From Candidatus Poribacteria bacterium (GTDB taxonomy: Bacteria > Poribacteria > WGA-4E > WGA-3G): DNA of 64,000 nucleotides. Position 1 is the stretch's first letter. Every line of letters begins with the position of its first letter. The position numbers and the translations under genes were made by a program. Location: assembly GCA_012270795.1 (NCBI GenBank), contig JAAXHO010000060.1:1-64000 (forward strand). Reading direction: 5' to 3'. The notes beneath the pieces are model-generated. The model did not search any database. It saw nothing but the letters and a program-made list of their open reading frames with translations, and had not been told where the DNA came from. Shown piece after piece: positions 34,332 to 45,700 of this stretch.

Positions 34332-35558
34332 ATGGCACTTGCTACAACGTTATATTTTCCAGAGGTAGGTCCACAGTGGCATGATTGGGTTCAAGTCATC
34401 AACGTTGGGACTGAGGAAACCCGTGTGACAGGGATTGCGAGGAATGCTGCTAACGGTCAACCCACTTGGTCTGATGAGAAAGAGATTGCCCCATTTGAGT
34501 GTTGGACTCCAAATGTAGAGGCGATCAAAGTGAATTCTTCTATGCAGTTGTCGGCGGATCAACCGATAGTTGCTGAGCGTCACATGCATGACGATACAAA
34601 CATATTGGATTTTGTCGGTGCGGCGGAAGAATATGAAACAGTTGGTTTACGTTTGTTCTTTCCAGAATTGGTGCCGGGTGCTTTAGATTGGTTTCGTTTC
34701 CTGAACGTTGGTGAAGCAGACGCATTGGTCAATATCATCGTACGCAATAGACGCGGGGACATCGTCAGACAACACCATCATGCAATTAAACCGCAATGTT
34801 GTTGGGATATTGCAGAAGGTTTGATGGGGAATGTACAAGGGACCCTTGAGGTGCAGAGTACACAACCTATTGTTGGTGAACGTCATCTACACTATCAGGG
34901 TGGGAAAACTTGTGTTGGACAATACGGGCAAGTTATTACAGATGCCCCTCGGACACTCTATTTTCCTGAAGTCGGTCCAGCATGGCAAGATTGGGCTGTT
35001 ATCGTCAATGTCAGCAGAGAAAGGGCAGAGGTGACGATGATTGCACATGAAGATGGTACGGGGAATCCTGTGACAACCATGGAACGTGAGTTGGATCCCT
35101 TTGAGTGTTGGATGCCGAAGATGGAAGACATAAAAATCAAATCATCTATTTTGGTTCGTAGTGATCAACCGATTGTAGCGGAACGACACATGCACAGTGG
35201 AACAGCCGTAATTGATTTACCGGGTGCATCAGAAGAGAGTGGGCATGTGGGGCTTCGTCTGTTTTTTCCTGAGGTTGCAAGTGGTGCAAGAGATTGGTTC
35301 CGTTTCCTAAATGTTGGAGAAGATGACGCTTTAGTTAACATTATTGTTCGAAACAGAAAGGGTGACATTAGGAGACAGATTCATCGTAGGATAAAGCCGC
35401 GTTGTTGTGTTGATGTGGACGAAGCTGCAATGGGGAATGTCAGAGGCTCCGTTGAGGCACAGAGTTCACAACCCATAGTCGGTGAAAGGCACTTGCACTA
35501 TCAATCGGGACACAGAGGTGCAGTAGTTGGTACTTATGGGGTTGTTATTGGTGAATAA
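34332..35558 (+). CDS. Four-repeat beta-rich protein of unknown function
   Basis: 408 residues made of two tandem ~205-residue copies, each with two related halves, giving an A-B-A-B order. A units start TLYFPEVGPxWxDW and end QPIVAERHMH; B units start GLRLFFPELVPGALDWFRFL (PEVASGARDW in copy 2) and end QPIVGERHLHYQ. Each unit so ends in the shared QPIV(A/G)ERH(M/L)H motif with two histidines. No signal peptide. It looks like a stack of small beta-sandwiches, perhaps ligand or metal binding. A good ribosome site (AAGGAGAAAT) precedes it, and the SDR starts three bases after its stop, so the pair is an operon. Confidence 0.7.
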   Translation: MALATTLYFPEVGPQWHDWVQVINVGTEETRVTGIARNAANGQPTWSDEKEIAPFECWTPNVEAIKVNSSMQLSADQPIVAERHMHDDTNILDFVGAAEEYETVGLRLFFPELVPGALDWFRFLNVGEADALVNIIVRNRRGDIVRQHHHAIKPQCCWDIAEGLMGNVQGTLEVQSTQPIVGERHLHYQGGKTCVGQYGQVITDAPRTLYFPEVGPAWQDWAVIVNVSRERAEVTMIAHEDGTGNPVTTMERELDPFECWMPKMEDIKIKSSILVRSDQPIVAERHMHSGTAVIDLPGASEESGHVGLRLFFPEVASGARDWFRFLNVGEDDALVNIIVRNRKGDIRRQIHRRIKPRCCVDVDEAAMGNVRGSVEAQSSQPIVGERHLHYQSGHRGAVVGTYGVVIGE

Positions 35559-35561
35559 GAT

Positions 35562-36308
35562 ATGAATTTAACTGGTAAAATTGCGATAGTAACAGGGGCG
35601 GGACAAGGCATTGGTAAAGCAATTGGACTCAGACTTGCCAATGCTGGAGCAGCTGTTGCTATTCTGGATTTAAACTTGTCATCTGCTGAGGAAGTTGCAA
35701 AAGAGATTGAAAAGATAGGTCAACGAGCACTACCAATTCAAGCTGATGTCTCACAATCTTCCGAAGTCAATGCAGCTGTTGACGATGTGCTTTCCGAATT
35801 TGGACGTGTTGATATTCTTGTGAACAACGCTGGTATTGCTGGAAGAACTTTACCCCTGACTGACCTTGAGGAATCTGATTGGAATGCTGTTTTGGGTGTG
35901 AACTTGACAGGAGTTTTCTTATGTTGTAAAGCTGTCATTGGTACGATGATTGAGCAGGATTACGGTAGAATTGTTAATGTTGCATCTATTGCGGGTAAAG
36001 AGGGTAACCCGACAATGATACCGTATTCAGTGTCTAAAGCGGGGGTTATTTGTTTGACGAAAGCACTTGCGAAAGAGGTGACAGACTATAACATCCGTGT
36101 TAATGCAGTATCTCCTGCAGTGATTGAAACTCCAATTATGGACGGCATGGCACAGACTACTATTGACTATATGGTAAGTAAGATTCCTTTGGGACGTATT
36201 GGCAAACCTGAAGAGGTTGCTGCTGTCGTCAATTTCTTAGCCTCGGATGAGGTAAGTTTTGTTACAGGTCAGTGCTATGATGTAAGTGGTGGTCGGGCAA
36301 CGTATTAA
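35562..36308 (+). CDS. Short-chain dehydrogenase/reductase (FabG-like)
   Basis: 248 residues, classical SDR length. Cofactor motif TGAGQGIG (11-18), NNAG at 88-91, catalytic Ser142, Tyr155 and Lys159 (VNVASIAG, PYSVSKAG), and the C-terminal GQCYDVSGGRATY loop. Asp36 after strand 2 (AILDLN) points to NAD(H). FabG-like SDRs reduce 3-oxoacyl-ACP or oxidise sugars and alcohols. Context favours a sugar/alcohol substrate linked to the repeat protein upstream over core fatty-acid synthesis, but that is inference. Confidence 0.88.
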   Translation: MNLTGKIAIVTGAGQGIGKAIGLRLANAGAAVAILDLNLSSAEEVAKEIEKIGQRALPIQADVSQSSEVNAAVDDVLSEFGRVDILVNNAGIAGRTLPLTDLEESDWNAVLGVNLTGVFLCCKAVIGTMIEQDYGRIVNVASIAGKEGNPTMIPYSVSKAGVICLTKALAKEVTDYNIRVNAVSPAVIETPIMDGMAQTTIDYMVSKIPLGRIGKPEEVAAVVNFLASDEVSFVTGQCYDVSGGRATY

Positions 36309-36393
36309 ATAAGGGTTAAAAAGGACAATAAAACAAGGTGAAGTCTACAATAAGTCTGTTCAATGGGACGAGGAACCGATAAAGGAGAAATAG

Positions 36394-36419
36394 ATAGACG
36401 GGTACGAATACCCGTCTAT
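36394..36419. terminator. Hairpin between convergent genes
   Basis: A perfect 11-bp stem atagacgggta / tacccgtctat with a CGAA loop, between the SDR (+) and the PQQ-repeat gene (-). T-rich sequence follows only weakly on the minus side (ctatttctccttt). Confidence 0.5.
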
Positions 36420-36433
36420 GCGAGTCGGTTTGA

Positions 36434-37828
36434 TTATTCTGCAATGCAGTAGAGATGCTTTGTGCCGCGCAGATATAATTCTGATCCGACGATGGCAGGG
36501 GATGCGTTAAAACTTTCATCAAGTTGGTTTTGTGCAAGTATTTTGAACTTGGGACCGTCTTTTATGACTGCGACGACTCCATTCCTTCCTGCTATATAGA
36601 CCTTGCCAGCAGCACCGACGATAGATGCATACACTCCTGATACCCCTTGAACCCGGACCGGTCCATACAGGACATTTCCATTGCTAATATCAATTGCTGT
36701 GAGGATATTGTCATTCCTTTTCAAGAAATAGATAATCTCATCACTTAGAAATGCGGAGGGGACGTAGGGTGTGTCACGGTCATAATGCCAATTAACAGCG
36801 TTGGTTCCGGTAATATCACCTGAGGCGAGTTCAAGATTTATAGATTGTAGGGAACTTCCCCTGTGACCGCTGATAACGTAGATATTTCCATCTTTATACA
36901 TCGGAGATGGGATAACATTTTGTGTCATGCCCCCACATTCCCATATTAGATCGCCATTGGTTAAATCGTAACTGCATGTGCGTCTTGTAGCGGGAACAAT
37001 GACTTGTGATTTTCCGTTGTAATCAACGACGATTGGGGATGTCCAAGTTGTGGGTTCATCTCTGTATATTTTCCAGATTTCGTCACCAGTGTATTTATCT
37101 AGTGCGGTGATAAAGGATTGTCCTTCGTGGTCTTGTAGGATGACAATTGTATCACCGTGTATTATAGGACAACTTCCTTCACCGAATGTGTTCCTTTTCT
37201 GCATGATTCCGATGTCCTTCTCCCACTTGATATTTCCCTTCATATCTAAGCAGTAAAGGCCTCTGGAACCGAAATATGCATATATGTGTTCACCGTCAGT
37301 GATTGGGGAATTGGATGCGAAACTTGCATCGTTGTGAATTCCTTCATGGGGTTTGGTTTCACGTAGCGTTTTTTGCCATGCTACGCTTCCATCACTTCTG
37401 TTTAGAACGAGAAGTTCAAACTTATAGGGAGGAAAAGTTCTGTTTCTATTTCCTCTCCTGCCCTGTCTTCTTCCGGGTTGTTCTTGTTCGGGTGGGTTTT
37501 CAACTTCAGGGGTTTCGGTTTCCTGTACCTTTCCTTGAATTGCGGTTTGAATGTAGACTTTATCTTTCCAGATGATGGGGGTTGCATGTCCTAAACCGGG
37601 GATTTCTACCTTCCAACGTATATTCTCGGTTTCACTCCAGGTCGTGGGTGGATTGGCATTAACGGCTTTGCCTGTTGCAAGTGGACCTCGCCAATGATGC
37701 CAATTTTTTTCAAAACTGGTTGCATGTGTTCCATTTTTGGCATGGTTGTCTGCGATTGTTTTTGATGTATATATCGCGAACAATGTCAAAAGACAGATGC
37801 AAATCAAGAATGCTACAAATTTTTTCAT
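36434..37828 (-). CDS. Secreted PQQ-like beta-propeller protein, copy 1
   Basis: 464 residues. Signal peptide or anchor MKKFVAFLICICLLTLFAIY, then NWHHWRGPLATGKAVNANPP, the typical entry of outer-compartment PQQ-like propellers of planctomycete/poribacterial type. Repeats with W-x-x-D/P-I-V and Y-x-Y-F-G-S-R-G-L-Y-C-L-D-M form the blades. A Pro/Arg/Glu-rich loop (EVENPPEQEQPGRRQGRRGN) interrupts blade 1-2. No PQQ-binding catalytic set is obvious, so it is probably a non-enzymatic sensor or binding propeller. Ribosome site ATAAGGATAAG. A paralogue lies at 38231. Confidence 0.83.
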   Translation of the reverse strand: MKKFVAFLICICLLTLFAIYTSKTIADNHAKNGTHATSFEKNWHHWRGPLATGKAVNANPPTTWSETENIRWKVEIPGLGHATPIIWKDKVYIQTAIQGKVQETETPEVENPPEQEQPGRRQGRRGNRNRTFPPYKFELLVLNRSDGSVAWQKTLRETKPHEGIHNDASFASNSPITDGEHIYAYFGSRGLYCLDMKGNIKWEKDIGIMQKRNTFGEGSCPIIHGDTIVILQDHEGQSFITALDKYTGDEIWKIYRDEPTTWTSPIVVDYNGKSQVIVPATRRTCSYDLTNGDLIWECGGMTQNVIPSPMYKDGNIYVISGHRGSSLQSINLELASGDITGTNAVNWHYDRDTPYVPSAFLSDEIIYFLKRNDNILTAIDISNGNVLYGPVRVQGVSGVYASIVGAAGKVYIAGRNGVVAVIKDGPKFKILAQNQLDESFNASPAIVGSELYLRGTKHLYCIAE

Positions 37829-37880
37829 TTTTCTTATCCTTATATCGTATCAGAAACATTAAATTATTTTAATCCAAGTT

Positions 37881-38038
37881 ATACCAATTCTAAAAATATG
37901 GTCTCATTAAGGAATTCCACTTTATTATTGCTGGTTGGGGTGCCTCTCTTCGGTAGGAGCGACCTCCAGGTCGCGACCTGGAGGTCGCTCCTACCAGAAC
38001 ATTGCGACAAATGGCACCTTATTTTTTAGAAATGATAT
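37881..38038. mobile_element. MITE-like element, family A, copy 2
   Basis: 158 bp, starting 'ataccaattc' and ending 'ttagaaatgatat', with the central palindrome 'ggtaggagcgacctccaggt' and its complement. It lies between the two PQQ-propeller genes, in a 402-bp gap that holds no gene. Confidence 0.78.
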
Positions 38039-38230
38039 AAAAAACAGAAAATCTAACAAATGACTAAAATATCCTCCACAACCATCCCATAGCGATATAT
38101 TCCCACTCAAATTCCTAAATATTTAAATTAATGGGTGTTACTAAGAGTTTATATCGTAGGTCGGGTTTTGATATCGTTTTAACCGACCTACAACATTGAA
38201 CTCTGCCAATAAGATAAAATAAACATGATT

Positions 38231-39595
38231 TTATTCAGCGATGCAGTATAGGTTTTTGGTGCCGCGCAGAAATAATTCAGAACCGACAATTACGGGTGAT
38301 GCGTTGAAACTATCATCCAGTCGGTTTTGTGCGATAATTTCGAGCGTTGGTCCGTGTTTTAGTACTGCTACAGTGCCGTTGCGGCTTGCGATGTAGACAC
38401 GGTCATCTGCCCCTGCGATTGATGAATAGACACCTGAGATTCCATTGACTCTTTCTGGTCCGTAATGTACTTGTCCGGTATTTCTATTAATGGCAGTGAG
38501 AATGCCGTTATTACCTTTTAGGAAATAGATAATGTCACCCTTCAACATAGGTGAAGGGACGTAGGGTGTATCGCGATTGTATTCCCATACGACCGCATCT
38601 GTGCCTGTAATATCACCTTTAGCGAGGTCTAGGTTTATTGCTTGTAGGGATGCCCCACGGAATCCACTGATGATATAGACATGTCCATCCTTGTATAGTG
38701 GCGAAGGAATAACATTTCGCGTCATACCGCTACATTCCCAGATAACTTCCCCGTTTGCTAAGTTGTAGCTGCGTGTTCGGTTTGTTGCGGGAACGATAAT
38801 TTGTGATATGCCATTATGTTCAACGATGATAGGGGATGTCCAAGTAGTGCGTTCATCACGGAGTATTTTCCAGATTTCGTCTCCGGTGCGTTTATCAAGT
38901 GCCGTGATAAAGGATTGGTCTTCGTGGTCTTGAAGAATGACGATAGCATTGTCGTGTAAAATGGGGCAACTTCCTTCACCGAAAGTTCCGGCTTTCCTCA
39001 TTTTTCCAATATCTTTTTCCCACTTGATATTTCCCATCATATCCAAGCAGTAGAGTCCGCGGGAACCAAAATATGCATAGATGTATTCCCCATCAGTGAT
39101 AGGTGAATTGGATGCGAAACTTGAATCGTTATGCATGCCTTCATGTGGCACGGTTTCGCGAAGTGTTTTTTGCCATAAGACATCTCCGTTACTTCTGTTG
39201 AGGCATAGAATATCAAACTTGTAGGTAGGTAGAGCTCTACGTCTTCTTCTACGTTGATTGTCTTCAGGCGGTGTTTCAGTTTCCGGTTTTGGCGGTGCAC
39301 TCTCAATTGCGGTTTGAATAAAGATCTTATCTTCCCAGATAATTGGGGTTGCGTGCCCTAAACCTGGTATAGGTACTTTCCAACGGACGTTTGTGTCTTC
39401 GTTCCAGGTTGTTGGTGGATCGGCATTTACAGCGGTACCGTTATTATGTGGTCCACGCCAATGGTGCCAGTTTTTCTCATAGTCGACTGATAGTTCTTTT
39501 TTAACTTTATGGCCATCAGCAATAGTATATGTTGTATACACTGTGAATAAAGCTAATGCACAGATACACATCAGTAAAACACCAATTTTCTTCAT
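38231..39595 (-). CDS. Secreted PQQ-like beta-propeller protein, copy 2
   Basis: 454 residues, clearly a tandem paralogue of the 36434 gene: the same signal peptide type (MKKIGVLLMCICALALFTVY), entry motif (NWHHWRGPHNNGTAVNADPP), blade sequence (YAYFGSRGLYCLDMMGNIKW) and ending (LFLRGTKNLYCIAE). The charged loop is shorter (PPEDNQRRRRRRALPTYKFD). It is exported and probably periplasmic. Ribosome site TTAAGGAGAATAAAC. The M16 peptidase gene lies upstream on the same strand, 65 bases away, so a long minus-strand operon 47064-36434 is possible. Confidence 0.83.
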   Translation of the reverse strand: MKKIGVLLMCICALALFTVYTTYTIADGHKVKKELSVDYEKNWHHWRGPHNNGTAVNADPPTTWNEDTNVRWKVPIPGLGHATPIIWEDKIFIQTAIESAPPKPETETPPEDNQRRRRRRALPTYKFDILCLNRSNGDVLWQKTLRETVPHEGMHNDSSFASNSPITDGEYIYAYFGSRGLYCLDMMGNIKWEKDIGKMRKAGTFGEGSCPILHDNAIVILQDHEDQSFITALDKRTGDEIWKILRDERTTWTSPIIVEHNGISQIIVPATNRTRSYNLANGEVIWECSGMTRNVIPSPLYKDGHVYIISGFRGASLQAINLDLAKGDITGTDAVVWEYNRDTPYVPSPMLKGDIIYFLKGNNGILTAINRNTGQVHYGPERVNGISGVYSSIAGADDRVYIASRNGTVAVLKHGPTLEIIAQNRLDDSFNASPVIVGSELFLRGTKNLYCIAE

Positions 39596-39659
39596 TGTTT
39601 ATTCTCCTTAAATAAGCGTTTTGTAGTAGTCGTGTTCAAAACTACCCTACTAATATTGT

Positions 39660-42600
39660 TTAGGTTAAAATGTCTTCAATAACAAGGGATTGATCTAATT
39701 CATTGTTTGCGGTTTCAAGTTTTTCTCGACTTGAAACGACACAAATTGTTGCTTTATCAAGATTTTCTTCAAAAAGTTGAATCAATGCACGTTTGACTTC
39801 GTTTGGCGTTGCCCTTCGGAGTTGTGCGTAACGTTGTTCACGCATTTCATTTGTTTGTCCACTGATATGATACCACTGTGCGTTACTTATTGCCTGACTC
39901 GGCCGAATCGGTTTTTCAGCATTTTTGGCAGATGAAATGATGGCTCTGTCAATATCAGTTTGTGTCCATTCTACCTGCTTGATGTAATCTATTGTCTGCT
40001 CAAATATATTGATTGTGCGTGCTACGTGCGGGTCTCTAAATGAGGATTGGTATAGAGCTGAATCGAAACCGCTATAAGAAAGTCTTGCACCGTAGGCATT
40101 GCCTTTAAAACGGATTTCACTCAATATGTAATCCATCCGCACGAGATGCGTTCCAATTGAGATTAATGTTGAATCCGGATGCGAATAATGCGGTGCTGGC
40201 ATTACGTGTGCACAGTGTGCGATCTGAATTGGTCCTGCTAAACCTTCTCGTGGTGGTGTGTTGTATGGTTGATAATCAATCTGATCTATATCTATCGGTT
40301 CATCTTGCATAGCACTCAGCCAATCATTGAGTTTTGAACGCGTTGTTTGGTATGCGGAGTCGGAACCGACAAACCCCGCAGTCACACGTTGTCGATTTAA
40401 TAAGAAATCACGTATCTCTTCAATATGACTCATTAGAGCTGCGTTATGTTCGTCAAAATCCTTGAGTTGAGATTCACTATGTCTGAGTTGTGGCAATCCG
40501 TGAACGATTTCAGATAGATGTCCTTGCGGTGAGAGTCCACGTGAAGCATGATGAATTGCAGTGCTTGATCCGTCCTGCACCATTTCTGTTTGGTATTCAG
40601 CAACAGCTTGTACCATTACATCGCGAAGTCGTTCAGTATCGCGTGGGTTTACCGAAAAAACGTAATCATATAACACATCAAGTGCTGCATCAATTTTATC
40701 ATCAACTGCTTTTAAATGGAAGTATACGTTTTGCAATGAATGGTTAGGGTCAAGTGCATGTGTACGAAAACCAACACCACAGCGGATACCTCCAGTAACC
40801 GCTGACTTTCTCAGTGCCATTTGTGTATAATCCATTTCAGCGGCACCGAGTTTATGAATGGCATCAATATATCTCGGCATATAAGTCCAAAGGTGTTGTG
40901 GCAACCCACGAATATCAAAATCCAACACAAAATAGTTAACACCATTTGAAAAAACATCATTGTGTAGGAAATCTCTACCACAAACCTTCTCAATGGTAGT
41001 CGGTATATGTTTCGGTTTTTCGGGAAGGTCGTTGACACTAAGCTGCGGTAGCTTTTCTAAAGCTTCGGGTGGATTTGGTTGTCCATTCATACGTTCTAAT
41101 TCAGCAGCATCAGCAGCGATCTTTAGCATCTGTTCGTCGCTGAGTTGTGATCGGATGTCCTTAGTGCGTTTTTCCAATTCAGCATCAAGTTTTGCCTGCA
41201 TGTTTGGGTCAGGAGAAAGGATGCTGGTCAATCTGTGCGGGTTATCCAACAACCGTTCCTGAATCATTTCGTTGAAAATAGCAGGATTTTCTTCCCATCT
41301 TCTGCGAATAGTAGCAAGGTTTTCTTCCATTCTCAAGAAAGTATCTGAATCGTTGTCATATATCCATGCGTTGATAACCCGGTAAAGCATTCGTAATGGA
41401 AACATCGGGGAGACTTCTTGGTAAAAGAGGGTTGACTGTTGAAATGCAGCTTCTACCAATTGGCTATCAAACACATTATTAGCAAGTTCTGTCAAAGTAT
41501 CTGTGACCAAAGTTATAAATGCTTCGGTTCGATCTTTCTCACTTCCCTTTATACCCACATAGAAGGTACTATTTGGACCGATACTACCTACTCCCGAAAA
41601 GATGATATCCGTACCCAGTTTTGAGTCTATAACGGCTTTTTTAAGTGGTGCAGCTTCATTTCCAAAAAGGATTAAACTTAGGATATAGCACATAACTAAA
41701 TCATCAGGATCCGTAGCATCACCAATGAGCCAACTTAGTAGTATATATGTTTTCTCATTCAGTGATTCATCTGGAGAAACGGGGTATGTATCACGAATAG
41801 TCTGGGGTGAATTCCATCGTGGTTGTTGGGTAACACCTGGAATCAGGGGTGTTGAAGGGGTGATGGTTTCATTTTTTGGAATTTTATCAAGTTTATCAGC
41901 AAGAAATTCAATATAATCTCTGGTAGGAATATCACCGTATAAGAGGAAGTATCCGTTGCTTGGATGATAATAGGTTTTATGGAAGTTTTTGAGTTGTTGA
42001 TAGGTTAATTCAGGAATTGCCTCGGGATCTCCACCGGATTCTTTTGCGTAAACCGTATCTGGTAATAGATTGCTTGATGATGCGCGATATAATCGTGATT
42101 CTGGGTCAGAAAAAACGCCTTTCATTTCGTTGTAGACAATACCGGTAATCTTCAGATCGCCAGTTGGTTTTTCAGGGTCTATAGGAGTAAGATGGTGTCC
42201 TTCGCGTTTGAAAGTTTCCTCTGTCAATAATGGATGAAAGACGGCATCAAAATATACTTCCGCAAGGTTAAATAGGTCTTTTTTGACATTACTTGCGACT
42301 GGATATAATGTATGATCAGAACTTGTCATGGCGTTTATGAAAGTAGCCATGCTCATCTTTATCATTTCAAAGAACGGTTCTTTAACAGGATATTTATGTG
42401 ATCCTGCTAAGACAGCATGCTCAAGTATGTGGGGTGTGCCTGTGTCGTCTGATGGGGGTGTTGGGAAACTGACTGAGAAAAGGTTTTCTGTGTCGTCTGT
42501 ATAGAGATGCAGTAACCGTGCCCCGCTACGATGATGTTCTAACTCAATTGTTACTGCCCGTAGTTCATCTATGGGTGTGATGGCTTTGACTTCAAACCCG

Positions 42601-42677
42601 TTTAGTTTTTGTCCTGGTTGTAGGTCGATTGGCGGGTGTGAGGTCCCGCCATTTTCAGCTGCGAGTTTTGTATCCAT
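39660..42677 (-). CDS. M16-family (PreP-type) zinc peptidase, copy 1
   Basis: About 1005 residues from the ATG at 42677 (CTGGAGGAAAA upstream); a longer frame to 42707 contains that ribosome site. Size and layout fit the single-chain M16C/presequence-protease type: two homologous halves closing around a peptide chamber. The inverted zinc motif HILEH (His83, Glu86, His87) and the later ligand in GIVYNEMKG are present; the C-terminal half has no zinc motif, as expected. No signal peptide. It degrades short peptides in the cytosol. The paralogue at 42737 lies directly upstream. Confidence 0.88.
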   Translation of the reverse strand: MDTKLAAENGGTSHPPIDLQPGQKLNGFEVKAITPIDELRAVTIELEHHRSGARLLHLYTDDTENLFSVSFPTPPSDDTGTPHILEHAVLAGSHKYPVKEPFFEMIKMSMATFINAMTSSDHTLYPVASNVKKDLFNLAEVYFDAVFHPLLTEETFKREGHHLTPIDPEKPTGDLKITGIVYNEMKGVFSDPESRLYRASSSNLLPDTVYAKESGGDPEAIPELTYQQLKNFHKTYYHPSNGYFLLYGDIPTRDYIEFLADKLDKIPKNETITPSTPLIPGVTQQPRWNSPQTIRDTYPVSPDESLNEKTYILLSWLIGDATDPDDLVMCYILSLILFGNEAAPLKKAVIDSKLGTDIIFSGVGSIGPNSTFYVGIKGSEKDRTEAFITLVTDTLTELANNVFDSQLVEAAFQQSTLFYQEVSPMFPLRMLYRVINAWIYDNDSDTFLRMEENLATIRRRWEENPAIFNEMIQERLLDNPHRLTSILSPDPNMQAKLDAELEKRTKDIRSQLSDEQMLKIAADAAELERMNGQPNPPEALEKLPQLSVNDLPEKPKHIPTTIEKVCGRDFLHNDVFSNGVNYFVLDFDIRGLPQHLWTYMPRYIDAIHKLGAAEMDYTQMALRKSAVTGGIRCGVGFRTHALDPNHSLQNVYFHLKAVDDKIDAALDVLYDYVFSVNPRDTERLRDVMVQAVAEYQTEMVQDGSSTAIHHASRGLSPQGHLSEIVHGLPQLRHSESQLKDFDEHNAALMSHIEEIRDFLLNRQRVTAGFVGSDSAYQTTRSKLNDWLSAMQDEPIDIDQIDYQPYNTPPREGLAGPIQIAHCAHVMPAPHYSHPDSTLISIGTHLVRMDYILSEIRFKGNAYGARLSYSGFDSALYQSSFRDPHVARTINIFEQTIDYIKQVEWTQTDIDRAIISSAKNAEKPIRPSQAISNAQWYHISGQTNEMREQRYAQLRRATPNEVKRALIQLFEENLDKATICVVSSREKLETANNELDQSLVIEDILT

Positions 42678-42736
42678 TTTTCCTCCAGGGTTATTAGGAT
42701 CGTACATCTAACAAATAAATTGTCTATGAGTATTGA

Positions 42737-45700
42737 TTATATATCCTCAATTACAAGGGGTTGATCCATTTTTTGATTTTCTGCTTCCAATTTCTCACGA
42801 CTTGCTATGACGCAAATTGAGGCTTTATCTTGATTTTCTTCAAGAACTTCAATGAGCGCACGTTGGACTTCCTTAGGGGTTGCACGTCGTAATTGAGCAT
42901 ATTTTTCTTCAATTATATCATGTGTCTGTCCTTCTAAATAATGCGATAGTGCTCTGGATGATGCCTGATTGGGACGAATACTTCGAAGGTATCCTGATGA
43001 ATTAGCAATAATTGCACGGTCAATATCTGTTTGTGTCCATTCTGTCTGGTTAACATAGTCAATTGTATTAGCAAACACATTAATTGTACGTGCGATGTGC
43101 GGATCACGCTCAGATCCTTGATAGATCAAGGATTCAAACGGGTTGTATGAGAAAGCATAACCGTAAGCATTTCCTTTTAGTCTGATCTCAGGTCTCATGT
43201 AATCATTCCTAATGATATGTGACCCGATTGTTAAAAGTACCGAATCTGGATGTGAATAGTGTGGAGCTGGAATTATCTTTGTGCAATGTGCAATTGGAAT
43301 AGGAGCCGCTAATCCTTCACGCGGTGGCGTATCAAAAGATTCAAAACCTATCGGTGCTGGAATTATTGGTTCATCACGCATTTCGTCAATCCATTCGGCA
43401 AACTGTACACGAAACATATCAAAAGCGTTGTCAGAACCGGTAAAGCTGGCAGTAACCCGGTTCTGAACCGTCAGAAACTCACGAATCTGTTCAATATAAC
43501 TGATGAGTTCTTCATAGGAGTCATCAAAAGAATTTGCCAACATTTCATTTGTGCGGAGACGTGGTAGACCATAGACAATATCTTTGAGAAAACCGCGAAG
43601 TGAGAGTCCCCTTGCAGCCCGATGGTTAGCGGCATGTGGCCAGTAATAGTCCTGTTTAGACGCTACTGCACGTTTGAGTATCTCACGGAAACGTTCTTTA
43701 TCGCGCGGGTTTACCTCAAAAATTAGATCATGAAGGATGTCCAATGCACCCTCCATCTTTCCATCAAGTGCTTTCAAGTCAAACTTCATGCCAAAAACTG
43801 CATGTGATGGACCAAGTGTATGTGTAGTAAACGTCGGTGAACATCCTATGCCGCCAGTTGCGGCTGCTCTACGTTGTGCGACCTGTTCGTAATTCATCTT
43901 ACCAGCACCGAGTTTACTAATGGCATCGGTGTAACATGGCAGATACTGCCAAAGATGTTGTGGTAATCCCTGCAAGTCGAAATTGAGTGAAAGATAGTTC
44001 ACACCGTTTGAAAAGATGTCATTTCTGAGTAGAGGACGACCTTTGACCGTTTCAACAGTAGTAGGAATTTGTAGAGGTTTATCAGGCAAGTCAGAGATAC
44101 GCAGTTGCGGTAACTTCGCTAAACTCTCAGGTGAGTTCGGTTGACCGCTGAGACGTTCAAGTTCAGCGGCATCTGCAGCAAGCTGTTTCATCTGTTCATC
44201 TGAAAGTTGTGCGCGAATTGCTTTTAGGCGTTCATTTTCCTTTGCATAAAGCCTCTTCAGTTTACCTGGTTCAGGTTTAAGGATGGTCGTCAACCGATGT
44301 GGGTTGTCAAGAAGCCGCTCACGAATCAAATCATTGAAAATCTGTGGATTTTGTTCCCAACGTTGACGGACAGCAGATAGGTGTGTCCCCATCTTTAAGA
44401 ATAGTGTTGGGTCCTTTTCATATATCCATGTATTAAAGACATGCATCGCCATTTGAAACGGGAAGTTTGATGTAACTTCCTGATAGTCATAAGTGATCTG
44501 TTGGAATGCGGCTTCTACTTGTTCATGGTTGATATCTGCATTCGCAATTTGAGTCAATGTATTCATCACCAATTCCACAAAAGGTTCAATGCGATCTGCT
44601 TCACTTCCGACTAAACCGATACTCCATGTCCTATTCGGTCCCATCCTACCCCTTAAGAAATTGTACCGTATGTTGATTCCAAGTTTGGCATTGGTAATTG
44701 CTTTACGGAGCGGTGAACTTTCATTGCCAAGCAATATCCTGAGTAATAGTCTGAACATGATAGCCTCTTCAGGATCTGTTGCATCTCCGATGAGCCAACT
44801 CAACATCAAATAGGTCTTTTCATTTAGGGACTCGTCAGTCTCTATTGGATATGTATCCGTGACGGTTCTCGGGAATTTCCACTTTGTCTGGCGTGTTGTT
44901 TCTTTTCTTAGAGGATGTTGCCGTCCATTTATTTCTGTCTTTGGCATCGCCGCCAGTTTATCGGAAAGGAATGAGAGATATTCGTGTGTGGGTATATCTC
45001 CGTAGAAAAAGAAATAACTGTTGTGTGGATGATAGTATGTTTCGTGATAAGACTTCAACTTTTCGTGCGTTAAATCAGGTATAACAAGCGGATCCCCAGC
45101 ACCATTGTTAGTATAGTGGGTGTCTGGTAAGAGATTATTCTTAACAATTGTCCAAAGGTAGTATTCAGGTTCCGTCAAGCCAATTTTCACTTCATTATAG
45201 ACGATTCCGTTGATCTTTAAATTCTCTGTCGGTTGGTCTGGGTCAACTGGTTCAAGATGATGTGCTTCACGTTTAAAGATTTCCTCGGTCAGAAGTGGAT
45301 GAAAAACCGAATCAAAATGAATTTCTGCAATATTAAATAGGTCTTTCCTGACATTGTTTGAGGTGTAGTAGAATCCGTGATCAACACAGTTCATTGCATT
45401 CGTACTGTCATAGGACGCTAAGCTCATCTTCATACTTTCAAATAACACACCTTTTACTAGATACTTACGAGAACCCATTGTAACGCAGTGTTCAAGGATA
45501 TGGGGCAATCCTGTATCATCATAAGTTGGTGTTATTGGACTGATTGAAAACAGGTTTCTGGAGTCGTCTGCATAGAGGTGTAGCAACCGTGCGCCGCTAT
45601 GTGGATGCAAGAGTTCTATTGCCACTGCACGTAATTCATCAATTGGTGTGATGGTTTTGACTTCGAATCCGTGAAGTTTTTGTCCTGGTTGTAGGTCGAT

